A DNA stretch of 64,000 bases from assembly GCA_948474755.1 (NCBI GenBank), contig CAOLHI010001152.1, forward strand, positions 1 through 64,000, written 5' to 3'. The stretch's first letter is position 1. Each line of letters begins with the position of its first letter. This document shows, in pieces, positions 23,561-34,060 of this stretch. The translations under genes and the position numbers were made by a program. The notes under the pieces were generated by a model. The model did not search any database and was not told where the DNA came from. It was given only the letters and a program-made list of their open reading frames with translations. This DNA comes from Ctenosaura bakeri (taxonomy: Eukaryota > Chordata > Lepidosauria > Squamata > Iguanidae).

Positions 23561-26500
23561 ATGTCGGCTTTGTTCAAGTCCTGCGCCTCCTGCGGAAGGA
23601 AGGTCGCCCTTTCGGACCGACACTCGAAGTGTCTTTTTTGCTTGGGTGAGGGGCATAACGTCCAAACTTGCCCCGCGTGTAGGGAGTTCACCCACCAGAC
23701 ACTCCGTAACCGGGCGGCGAGGTTGAAGTCTTTTTGTTGGGAGCAGTCTCTCCGCGCCCAGAAGACCGTCCCCGCTCCGATGGAAAAAGGACTTTCTCCA
23801 CCCTCCTCCTCCTCTCCAACGGCCGCCGGGACCTCGGTACCGTCGGTATCGAAGCCCCCGGTACCGGTGATGAAGCTACCGAGGATCCCGAAGATCTCGG
23901 CGAGTCGGCCCCGAGACGACCCCGCGGCCTCCTCTTCGAAACCGCTGACTTCTGCGCAGAAGAAGCGCCCTGCTACCGAGGAGGTAGCCAGGGAAAAGAA
24001 GAGGAAGAGGAAGGAGAAGCGGCACCCTCCGGAGACCGCCAGGCCACCGACCCCGCCGCCTACCCAGTTCACGGCAGAGTCGGCCCTCTCCGACGTCCCG
24101 GAGGAGGAAACGCCGCAGGCCCAGGAGATCCTGGAGCTATCGGACGACGACCAACCCGTCGAGGCCGCCCAGCCTCCGAAGCTAGTCGTGGAGACTGTGC
24201 CGCCGAGTCGCCGTCCATCTCCGGAGCGCCACGTGGACACCCCGGGCCGGAGACGTTCCTCCCCCCGGCGTGGCGAATCCCGATCTCCGGGCCACTGGGC
24301 CAGGCCTCCATCCCCGCGATATCGGGAGATGCGCCTGGAGAGCAGTGCGCGCGGGCGAGAGCGCTCATTCCCCCGGCTACTTGGGGAGATATGCGCTGGA
24401 GCAAGGATGGCACGAGCCCCCGGGCTCCTACTATTCTTACTCGCCCTCCTACCGGGACCGCTACCATCCGGACCCTAGATACTGGTCCCCGCGGCCCCGC
24501 TCCCGCTCGCCGCATCGGGAGCGCCACTACTCCCGCCACGGGCGATCGCCGAGGCGTGGGTCCCCGAGCTCCCACGCTCCCCGGGAGCAGTCGCCCCGCC
24601 ACAGACCGGTCTCCCCGCCGCCACGGACAACGGCCACGGCGACCAGGCCGACCCCCCAGGCCACCCTGGCCCGAGCGGGAACCTCGGCCACGTCGACGAC
24701 GCAGGCGGCGTCACACCCGAGACCATCGGTACCGCCCCCGGAGACCGTGCAGGCCCCGACGGTACCGCCGGCCGCTCTGCCGACGCAGCCGGCACAGCAG
24801 CGGCCTAGAGAAGGGGAGAAGACCGCGCGCTCGCCATCCCCGTCCGACGAGTCCTACGAGTCGGACTCGGACTCCGCGGAATCCACGCCGTCCTCCCACG
24901 AGTCACCGCCGCTGGCCTTCGGAGACCCGCTCCCGGAATCGGCGCCGGAGGACGTGCGCCAGTTTTCCGCAATCCTCCTCCGGATGGCGACGGCGCTCGG
25001 CCTCAAGGTGACGGAGCCCGCCCCGCAGGCGCAGGACCCGGTCTTCCAATACCTCGAGACCCGGCCTCCATCGACCGCGCCGCTCCCGTTCCTCCCGACC
25101 CTGGCGGACGCGTTGAAACAGCCTTGGGCGAAGCCGGCGTCCGCACAGCCTATCCCGCATAGGCTCGAGCACCTCTACAGGACTCAGAGGGAAGGAGCGG
25201 AGTTCCTGTTCAACCACCCCGTCCCGAACTCCGTGGTGGTGGAGTCGTCGCAGACGCGAGGTGGCAACCGGGCACACACCACCCCGCCCGCCCAAGAAGG
25301 CCGGAAACTCGACGGCTTCGGGAGGAGGTTCTATTCGGCGGCGTCCTTGGTGTCCAGGACCGCCAACACCATGGCCTGCCTGGCGGCCTATCATCGAAAC
25401 CTCTTTGACCGCCTGGGCCCCCTCCTGGCTGACCTCCCGGAAGAGTCCCGCGCGTCTGCCACGCAGATTTTCGGAGAGGCCGTGGCGGTGGCTACCCAAC
25501 AGCTCGCCACCTCGAGGCACGCCGTGGAGGCTACCTCGAGGGTGATGGTCGGCGCCGTGGCCCTCCGACGCCACGCGTGGCTCCGCTCCTCCGGACTCCA
25601 GGAGGACAGTCGCCGGAGAATAGAGGACCTCCCCTTCGACGGGCAGGGGCTCTTTCACACGTCCACGGACGAGGCCATGGACCACCTCGTGAAGGCCCGG
25701 CTGACGGCGAGGAAGATGGGGATCAACCAGCCCCCCCAGGCTCGCCGGTCCTCCCAGTCCAGATCGTCCTGGCGGAGGTCCTCCTCGTCCTCGGCCTACC
25801 AGTCCCGGTCCCCGCGCTCGACCGCCTCGAGACCGCCCGCGGCGCCCGCCCAGAGGAGGCCCTTCCGACGACAGCCTCCGCCGTCGAAGAAGTCGTCGTC
25901 TTCCGGGGGAGGGCACGCTTTTGACGCCTCCCGCAGGACACCACCGATGCCGTCCTTCGCCCCTCCAGCAGACCTCATTCATCACCCGGACCTGGCCAGA
26001 CACCTCGACCGATGGCGCGAGATCACCACGGACTCCTGGGTACTTACCATTGTCCGCCTGGGGTACGCCATCGAGTTCCGGGATATTCCACCACGGGGCG
26101 TCTACTACTCCACCCCGGCCAGCCCGGCTCTGCTGGAGGAAATCCAGTCCCTGCTCGACAAAGGAGCGATCGAGAGGCTTCCGCCTTCGGCCAGGACCAC
26201 CGGCTTCCACTCGAGGTACTTCGCCGTACCGAAGGCGGACGGGTCCCTACGCCCCATCCTGGACCTGCGGGGAGTGAACGAGTACATCCCTCCCAAGAGG
26301 TTCAAGATGGTCACGCTACCGTCGATCCTCCCATTCCTACGCCGAGGGGACTGGCTGGCATCCATAGACCTCAAGGACGCCTACTTCCACATCTCGATCC
26401 GCCCCCAGCACAGACGGTACCTGCGCTTCGCGATCGACGGTACCAGCTACCAGTACCGGGTTCTGCCCTTCGGACTCTCCACCGCACCCCGCGTGTTCAT

Positions 26501-27839
26501 GAAGTGCATGGCTCCCGTCGTCTCCTTCCTGCGGACGAGAGGCGTCTCGATCTACCCCTATCTCGACGACTGGCTATTGGTGGCGTCCTGCAGAGACAAA
26601 CTTTACAAAGACATTCACCTTACCCTGACGTGGCTTACCCGGCTCGGGCTCAAGGTAAACCCCAAGAAATCCCACCTCGAACCCACCCGCCTCCTCGACT
26701 TCATCGGGGCGACCCTCGATACCGTGGCGGGAAGGGCCTACTTACCGACGGAGAGGGCTCGGACGCTCACGCGTGCGGTGCGGGCGGCCGCCCAGGCCCC
26801 GACGGTGTCGGCCAGGACGCTACAGCAGCTGCTCGGCTACATGGCGGCGACCACGGCCGTCACCTACCTCTCCAGGCTACGAGCGCGACCCCTGCAGCAC
26901 TGGTTCGTCAGGGTCTTCGACCCGCTCCGGGACGAGCAGTCCCGCCGCTACCGTATTCCCCCCGAGATCCGGCAGACTCTCCTGTGGTGGCAGTCCCACC
27001 GGAACCTGATGTCGGGAATGCCGTTCCGCCAGCCCAGGCCCTCGGTCACGATAACGACGGATGCGTCCCTCCTGGGCTGGGGGGCCCACGCCGGGGACCT
27101 CCGGGTCAAGGGCGCCTGGATGGACGACGAGACGTCCCTCCACATCAACGCTCTGGAGCTCCTCGCCATCCACAAAGCCCTGATGGCGTTCCGGCACTTG
27201 GTGGCGGGCCGCGCCGTGTTGATCCTCACCGACAACACGACTGCCATGTGTTATGTGAACAGGCAAGGGGGGACCCACTCCACCACTCTCCTGACCATCG
27301 CGCTCGCCCTCTGGAACTGGTGCGTCTCCCTGAGGATCCACCCGCTGGCGGTTCACCTGGCGGGGCAGGAGAACACCATGGCGGATGCTCTCAGCAGGGA
27401 CACCTCCTCCTACCACGAGTGGTCCCTGGCCGACGACGCCTTCCGGATGCTCCGACACCGGTGGGGCGAGCCGACGGTCGACCTCTTCGCGACCAGCCAG
27501 AACGCGAAATGCCGACGCTTTTGCTCCAGGGCGGGTCACGATCCCCGCTCCATCGGCGATGCGTTCCAGATCCCGTGGGACAAGGAGCTCCTGTACGCCT
27601 TCCCGCCGTTCCCGCTCCTCGGTCGCGTCGTCTCGAAGATCATCTCGGACGGAGCCGACGCGATTCTGGTGGCACCGTACTGGCCGAGGCAACACTGGTT
27701 CGGCCCTCTGATCGAGGCCTCGCGGGGGAGGATCCTCAAGTTCCCGCTAGCGCCGGACCTGCTCTCCCACTCCAACGGCCAGGTGCTGCACCCGGACCTC
27801 CCGGTATTGGCCCTCCATGCCTGGAGGATATCGCCGTAG
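23561..27839 (+). pseudogene. DIRS copy A gag-RT-RNaseH-methyltransferase-like polyprotein frame, one frameshift
   Basis: The ATG is chosen at 23561 because the same ATG opens the zinc motif in all three DIRS copies. Gag has a Cys/His zinc motif (C8, C11, C24, C27, H32, C37, C40), a basic stretch KKRKRKEKR, an ILELSDDD motif, an Arg/Ser-rich block and a capsid-like region. An extra A at 24344 throws the frame. From about 24345 the frame then stays open to the TAG at 27837. RT shows FAVPKADGS (about 26220), LPFGLSTAP (26463) and YLDD (26559). RNase H shows TDAS (27057), the acidic residue of ALEL, LTDN and a final ADAL aspartate. The C-terminal VDLFAT...APYWPRQHWF segment matches the Dam-like methyltransferase domain of DIRS elements. 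There is no stop between gag and RT, so the intact ancestor probably made a single protein of about 1,425 residues. Confidence 0.85.
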
Positions 27840-28852
27840 ACGACCCGGCCATCGGTACCGTCTTGACCGCGGCGACGAAGGAATCGACACGGAGGAACTA
27901 CCACTATAAATGGCAGCGGTTTGTCGCCTTCGCAGAGGAGCGACGGGAACCGACGTCCCCGGCCGGCCTCCGGACCGTCCTCCACTTCCTCCTCCACCTG
28001 TGACAGCAAGGCCTCGCCTTCACATCGATCAAGGTCTACCTCGCCGCGATCGTGGCGTACCAACCGCCGGGATCGCCCTCGGCGGCCCTCTTCCGGGATG
28101 ATACCGTCAAGCGATTCCTGAAGGGCCTGCAACATCTCTACCCGCCGGTATCGCCCCCGCTACCGTCGTGGTCGCTATCGCTGGTGCTATCGCAGCTCAC
28201 GAGGCCGCCCTTCGAGCCGATGGCGACAGCGGACGACAGGCTCCTGGCGATGAAGACGGCGTTCCTGGTGGCGATCACCTCGGCCAGGCGAGCCGGGGAA
28301 CTGGCGGCGCTACGCTCCGACGACCCCTTCCTGGTCTTCCACCGCGACAAGGTGATCCTCCAGCCTGACGTCTCGTTCCTGCCGAAGGTGGTGTCCACCT
28401 TCCACCTCAACCAGGACATCGTGCTCCCGGCCTTCTACCCCGAGCCGACCTCGCCCCTGGAGCGGGCCCTGCACTCCCTGGACGTCCGTCGGGCCCTCGC
28501 CTTTTACACGGATAGGACGGCGTCCTACCGACAGACTCCACACCTCTTCGTCTGCTACGGCAGGCGGAAAAGAGGCCACAAGGTATCATCCCAGCGACTC
28601 TCCAAGTGGGTCGCGCAGGCTATCCACTTGGCATACCAACTGGCCAAGAAGCCTCCGCCGGACCTGCTTCGGGCCCACTCCACCAGAGCCGTGGCCACGT
28701 CCGCGGCCCTCCTGCGAGGGGTCGACCTGCCGGAACTGTGTCGTGTGGCGACCTGGGCTCAACCGTCGACCTTCATCCGCCATTACAGGCTCGACTGCCG
28801 TTCCAGGCAAGATGCCCGGTTTGGTCGTGCGGTGCTGGCCTCTGTCCTCTAG
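27821..28852 (+). pseudogene. DIRS copy A tyrosine recombinase frame with in-frame TGA
   Basis: This is the site-specific recombinase that integrates the circular DNA. The reading frame overlaps the end of the RT frame in another phase. It runs into TGA at 28001-28003 (copy B has CGA there) and continues in the same phase to TAG at 28850. The catalytic pattern is present: first Arg in TSARRAGEL (about 28270), HSTR (about 28676) and the nucleophile Tyr in FIRHYRL (about 28783). No ATG opens this frame near its N terminus, so expression would need frameshifting, reinitiation or splicing. The start given is a frame boundary and not a claimed initiation codon. The recombinase core after the stop is complete. 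Confidence 0.85.
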
Positions 28853-28881
28853 GGTCTGGGACCTGACCCACCATCCTACAG

Positions 28882-29019
28882 GTGAGCTATACAGTCTCCT
28901 ATTGTATGAGGCACAGAGACCACGAAGAAGAAGAACAGGTTGCTTACCTGTAACTGTAGTTCTTCGAGTGGTCATCTGTGCCTCATACACACACCCGCCC
29001 TGCCTTCCCCTCTTTTCAG
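28882..29019 (+). other. Candidate spliceosomal intron in DIRS copy A enclosing the internal complementary region
   Basis: The 5' splice site reads ctacag|gtgagc. The 3' site follows a pyrimidine tract and reads cccctcttttcag|gtccc. The donor lies 29 nt after the YR stop codon. The same sites occur in copy B (49139-49277). This is motif-based inference; no transcript evidence is available here. Confidence 0.5.
28898..28988 (+). repeat. DIRS copy A internal complementary region
   Basis: The first part (cctattgtatgagg through cacgaagaagaa) is the complement of the element's extreme left end. The second part (gaacaggttgcttacctgtaa through gcctcatac) is the complement of the extreme right end. 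Read on the minus strand it is the joined right-end/left-end sequence, which is the hallmark of the circular-intermediate template in DIRS elements. It lies inside a candidate intron (28882-29019). Confidence 0.9.
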
Positions 29020-29213
29020 GTCCCATGTTCTTCGGCGGACCAGAACTGAGGAGAGACCGCGGCTCGGCGGGAGGAGCATGCGCAGTACGACCGGGGGGAG
29101 GGGCTCCCTCCGCCAAACCAGCGAGCTCTAGAATCTTCCGAACGCTACCGCGCAGGCGCGAAAGCTCCTATTGTATGAGGCACAGATGACCACTCGAAGA
29201 ACTACAGTTACAG
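29020..29213 (+). other. Candidate cryptic exon at the right end of DIRS copy A
   Basis: This 194-nt segment is bounded by cttttcag on the left and cag|gtaagc on the right (donor at 29214). It covers the right inverted repeat and lies sense in a PREX1 intron. Copy B has the equivalent at 49278-49472 (195 nt). Use as an exon is inference from the splice-site matches. Confidence 0.4.
29042..29185 (+). repeat. DIRS copy A right inverted terminal repeat
   Basis: This runs from agaactgaggagagacc to attgtatgaggcacag and pairs with 23170-23314. It is followed by a unique right-end tail with an acaggtaagc splice-donor-like motif. Confidence 0.9.
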
Positions 29214-29703
29214 GTAAGCAACCTGTTCTACTATGTCATGAGGACTTTGAAGCCAGAACAGGCTACAGAGGAACGAGAGGAAATTTGTTCATGGGAAATC
29301 CAGACTGATAGTTAATACTGACTAATAAATCCTGACTAATAAATATTTGACTGATTTCCAGCCCCCAGTCTTATAACTGTTTTTCATTAATATATTTGAT
29401 TTTATTGTAACTTTCTGGCTATTTGGTTGTCTTTATCTGGGGTACACTGCTCTGAAACCTCCGATGTGGAGTAGTTTATGCATTTCATAATTAAATAGTT
29501 TATGTTTCTTTTGAAAACAAACAAACAAAAAAATAGGAGGGTCTTATATGGAGACCAAAAAATTATCAACAGCTCCCCCTGACTGTTACATTTGCTTGAT
29601 GGCTATGGAATACTATCTGTTAGGGAAAGGAAAGGAAAACCAAAGTTGGGAAATTGAAAGTCTCTTGAAAGAAAGTATGGTTGATTGGAACACTAAACCA
29701 GAG

Positions 29704-29717
29704 ATTGATTGATTGAT

Positions 29718-29752
<35 letters not shown>

Positions 29753-29945
29753 TTTGTATCCCGCCTCTCCATATGGATCGAGGGGGCGGACAACTTACAA
29801 ATAGCATGTATTTCGAAACATTTCTATACATGCCCCCAACAAGCTGGGTACTCATTTTACTGACCTGCGAAAGGATGGAAGGCTGAGTCAACCTTGGAGC
29901 CGGGTAGGATCGAACTCACAACCTGCCACATTTTGTTCCAGGCTC
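29704..29945 (-). mobile_element. Sauria-like SINE, reverse copy, 5' truncated
   Basis: This is the reverse complement of the same family as 7386-7610. The B box appears as aggatcgaactcacaacc and the body as ggaaggctgagtcaacc, with a long (TTTA)n tract at the tail end (about 29710-29755). The A-box part is missing or replaced. Confidence 0.82.
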
Positions 29946-31458
29946 CAGTTGTATCTTCATCTTTGAAAGTCCTGGATATTATATCTAGCCCTAGTAAAGG
30001 GATGCAGCATTTGGATTCAGAAGGAATAGGGTATCTACAGAGCCCTATCAGATGCTGACAAGATCAACCTCTGAATAGAAGAAGCAACACCTATTTGAGT
30101 CTACTAGGGTTCCTCAGTATGATGCTCAGCACCTTGAGAGACTTGCAGTTTCGCTGCCATGTGGGCTTTGTATTGTGGTGTAATTGATGTTACGAAAGGG
30201 AATGATAACCTAGTAGCAAGTACTGAAGAAGACTGACACAGAAAACAGCAGGAACCATCTGTGTCTGCCACTCTTCTTCATCTATAAAATCTGCAGTTTT
30301 TTAAAAACAAATGGTTTGATCTTGGTGACACCTTTACTTTTTTTTCTGTGGAGAGTGAAATGCCATTGGTGGTTTGGGGTGGAACCCTGCCATTGGGTTT
30401 GCATCGGCAAATCCCATTGGCTGCCACAGTACTTACGCAAAACAGTTCCTTGGCATGATATTCCAGCTTTTCATAAAAAGAGGGAAAGACTAGAATGGCG
30501 GGGGGGGGAGGATTCCTTTGTAGTTCATGAGAATTGGCACTGAGCCAGAAAAGTCTGAAAGCAATGTCTCCAAGCTTGTGGATAAGTACAAAACACCGTT
30601 GTGTTGCTCTTTCATGCATTCATATATGATGGGGAAAGTGGTTACAGAAAAAGTGAATTTGATAAGTGGATTTAATATTAATAAATAGGTACCTTTATTA
30701 AAATGATATTAATAAATATTAAAAAAAATATGGTGTGTGTGTGTGTGTGAACTCCATTACTTGAAAATGTATATTCCTGTTCTAAAAGGCTGACATGTTT
30801 TGCACTTATGGCTGAGCTACTTCAAGCAAACAGGAAACTTTGACCAAGAGGATTAAAATAAACCTTTGAGACTACTTTAGGCAGGCAAATTGTTACTCTT
30901 TTGTAACACACAGAGGCATGGAATTTTTTTTCCCAAGGGTTTTGACTTTACTCCAGCTTCTAAATCCATTCTTACTTCTGTACAGAGCTTGGGAACTTAC
31001 TTTTTTGGACTGCAGTTCTCAGACTGCCCCCCTCGCCCCCAGCCAGTTATGGGAGTTGTATTCCAAAAAGATAACGGTCTTAAAGTTTACTTCTCCTTGT
31101 GTAGGTGCATGCACACACATGCATACACAACCCTTCATATTCTGCCAAATATTTATTTAATGAATAGAGTGTGTATATATCCGTGCATCCTACTTGCTTT
31201 TGTTTGGATTAATGTCTTGAGCAACTGAGGATGCATCTAAAAATACAGAACCTGGCGATCTGTAAAAACAGGTTCTGTTTTAGCTCTTTTGAACTTACCT
31301 GAGTACTAGAGTTGGAGAGAAAATTGTAACTTCAGTGTTCATGGGTGTTGAAATAGTCTGTGACCATCTGGGTGTACAGCTGTGGGGTATCAGTGAGCAG
31401 CAAGCCAGTTTAAAATAAAAATAGTAACTTACCTGTTCTGCTAGCTGATTGGCTACAA

Positions 31459-31498
<40 letters not shown>

Positions 31499-33129
31499 AC
31501 TCTTCAATATTCTGACGGAATTCATGCTTCTCTCATGTTTACATTATGGGACTGATCACTGGAGCCCTTAAGAAAATGATCCATATGTTGGGATGGAACT
31601 GATTCAAATTATCAGGAGCTTTTCTTTGATCTGCACTCTGTGGATAATTGGACTGGCTCTTCTTACAAGGTTATGCTGATATGCTGAATATATAGAATAT
31701 TACAGCATCTTTCATATTTAATCTTCTTGTTGTTGTTAATGTCCTTAAATTGGTAACAGTTCAACAAGTATTGGAGCAGACCTTATTACCATTTTTCAGT
31801 GGCTTCAGGTGTTTCCAGATTAAACTTTTGTTATGCAATTGTCCTGCCTCACTCATGGAATGTTATGGGAAGTTTAAATGTCACTGTCTCTGGTTTGTAA
31901 CCCTCTTGTGTTTTCTACCTGCTTAGTTCATATTTTTTCCCCTTACTGGAGTACATCCAATAAGGAAGGAAAGATAGAATAGTACAGTATATTTTAAATG
32001 GCAGCACCAGGAATTGTCCATCTGGAGGTATCCTTCATTTTTCTTTTCTCTTCCCAACCCCTGGCCTTTAATTGAAAAGTGATTATTGAACCTTTGTGGA
32101 AGTATTTTTCTTGTGCGCTCTTGCATGTTTGGCAAGGGAGTTCAATAGTACATTGTACTGCTTTGTACTGCTTTCAGAAATTTCTCTGTTGTTTTTCACC
32201 ATGGTGTTACTCACTTGCTTCCCCTCCACTTCAGGGAGAATTTTCCCAATTTTATTTTGCATGATTGTTTTTCATCCCTATCCTGCTGATGTCTTGAGAA
32301 ACACAAGGAGAGTCCTCCTGTTCACGGACTGTCTTCATCATTTTTTGTTCTCTAGAAATGAGGGAAAATATCTTTTACAGGACCAGAGCTCTGGTCTCTG
32401 TGTTTCTTGGCACTGATAATCAGGTGTTATGCAAACTGCCCTTTGTTCAGATTTTATGAAAGGGTACATTAGATAGTTAAGTCTCTTCAGCCTTTTTTTT
32501 TTAAAGACTTGTCTGACCCTTCTAGAGCACATACACTTTGTGCAAAGATGCATGACTTTATTGATTTCAACCCTGGCAGTCATCTGGGAAGCTGGCAGTC
32601 CTGTGGAATACTTGTGTGTGGCAACACACAAGTAAATATAATGTTGATCCCACAGCCAGTGGATTTTGAAGAAACATGAGCTGTGAATGGGCTGCTATGT
32701 GTCTTGTGTATCTTGTAAGGGAACCACATAGGCACAGAAGAAAGGGGAAATGTTTGGTGAGTCATTTGTATGCTTTCAGCTGAAGAAGAAGAAGGCTGCT
32801 GTCTGCCTTCTCATTGTCTCACTCTCACATGGGCTCTAATGCGAAGCCAAATTTTTCTCTGGACAACCAGGAATAGTTCCACCCATGTGATGGAGAACTC
32901 AGATGCAGCTGTGATAATGCATCCATTGTTGGAGTGTTGGTGGATGAGAAATTGGAGAAAATGAGAGAAATTAGGCCACTGGTGCAAATGGCAAGCAAAG
33001 ATCATCGTTGTTGTTGTTGTTGTTGTTTTATTCATTCAGATTTTATTTTCTCTCCTGCTTTTCCATTCAGAAAGATCCCCCTTCTGGTTTACCCTGAAAA
33101 ACAAACAAACAAACAAACTGGGGCTGGCT
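29946..33129. other. Intronic stretch, mostly unassigned
   Basis: It contains the (AACT)n repeat (31459-31499) and a fold-back scrap (30989-31076). No exon or complete element was seen. Confidence 0.5.
31459..31499 (+). repeat. (AACT)n microsatellite, about 10 units
   Basis: An uninterrupted actaactaact run, directly visible. Confidence 0.95.
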
Positions 33130-33425
33130 ACAGAGAACACACAGTTCCCTTGTTACAACACCTCCACGGGCTGCTGATCAGTCTCTGAGCACAATTCAAA
33201 GTGCTGAGTATGACTTGCTTGGCTCAGGTCCAGGTTATCTGAAGGACTGTGCTCTCCCCTAGGAGCCTGCCTATGTTTTGAAATATTCTGAGGAGGCCCT
33301 TCTCTCTGTTCTGCTGCCCTCACAGCTACATCTGGTGGCAACATAGGAGAGGGCCTTCTTAGTGGGTGTTCCTGTCTCTGAAACATTTTTCTAGGGAGAT
33401 CAGACTGCATCCTCTTTGCTATTAC
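33130..33425 (+). mobile_element. L2-like LINE ORF2 fragment
   Basis: The degraded sequence has the feel of the L2/CR1-clade RT C-terminal region (cacctccacgggctgctgatcag, cctacatctggtggcaacatagg-like segments) with many stops. Only family-level recognition is possible. Confidence 0.45.
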
Positions 33426-33599
33426 TTCATAGACAGGAAAAGACTTTTTTTTTTGAGAGCCCCATCTGTTTGAGGACTAACTGCTGAGAGGAAAGAGCCT
33501 TGCATAATGTGCTGCATTGTCTATGCATTGTTTTCTTTTTAATGTCTATCGGATTTAATTTTACTGATTACATTTTTAAATTTTTGTATGGGGTAAATT

Positions 33600-34060
33600 A
33601 TTATCATCATCATCATATCATCATCTTTATTTTTATCTCGCTTTTCTCCCCAAGGAGACTCAAAGCGGCTTACATCCATTAAAAGAAACATAATTAAAAA
33701 CTGTCACATACAAAAGTTAAAACAAAGATTAAACCACAATAATAATTAAAACATGTTGAAATACATATAAAATAGCATTAAAATATCAATTAAATAACAA
33801 TTAAAATGACCAGCACCGATAGAAATTATATAAAAATGCCTGCTGGAAGAGGAATGTTTTTAGCTGTGTCCTGAAGGTAGGCATGGAGGGTACCAGTCTA
33901 ACCTCTTTGGACAGGGAGTTCCAGAGCCTGGGAGCAACCACTGAGGAGACCCTCTCCTGTGTTCCCACCAAATGCACCTGTGAGAGTGGTGGGGCCTCTC
34001 CTGCAGATCTCAACGCCCAAGTCAGTTCGCAGGGGAGGATACGGTCCCTCAGATAACCTG
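33600..34060 (-). mobile_element. L2-like LINE 3' end
   Basis: On the minus strand, 34013-33801 encodes a peptide containing VAPRLWNSLSKEVRL and FRTQLKTFLFQQAF, which is the conserved C terminus of L2-type ORF2. An AT-rich 3' region follows down to a (CAT)n-type repeat near 33600. Confidence 0.7.

Larger units (their letters stand above)
23154..29229 (+). mobile_element. DIRS1-like tyrosine-recombinase retrotransposon, copy A (near full length)
   Basis: DIRS elements replicate through RNA and a circular DNA and insert with a tyrosine recombinase instead of a DDE integrase. This 6.1-kb copy has, in order: a left end starting ttcttcttcgtgg, a 145-bp inverted terminal repeat, gag, RT, RNase H, a methyltransferase-like domain, the YR, an internal complementary region (28898-28988), and the right inverted repeat ending near acctgttct. 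No protease and no long terminal direct repeats are seen. The body is very GC- and CpG-rich against an AT-rich intron. It lies sense in PREX1. Lesions: one extra A in gag (24344) and a TGA in YR (28001-28003). The element end is uncertain by a few bases because both ends carry TTC repeats. Confidence 0.93.

Noticed and set aside
26012..27820. Long plus-strand open frame overlapping RT in copy A, continuous with YR
   Set aside because: The overlapping part is Pro/Arg/Gly-rich and has no domain signature. It is open because high GC removes stops. Only the portion after about 27821 matches a recombinase.
23154..29229. Classification as an LTR retrotransposon or endogenous retrovirus
   Set aside because: The termini are inverted and not direct repeats. 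There is no protease, DDE integrase or envelope frame, and a tyrosine recombinase plus an internal complementary region are present.
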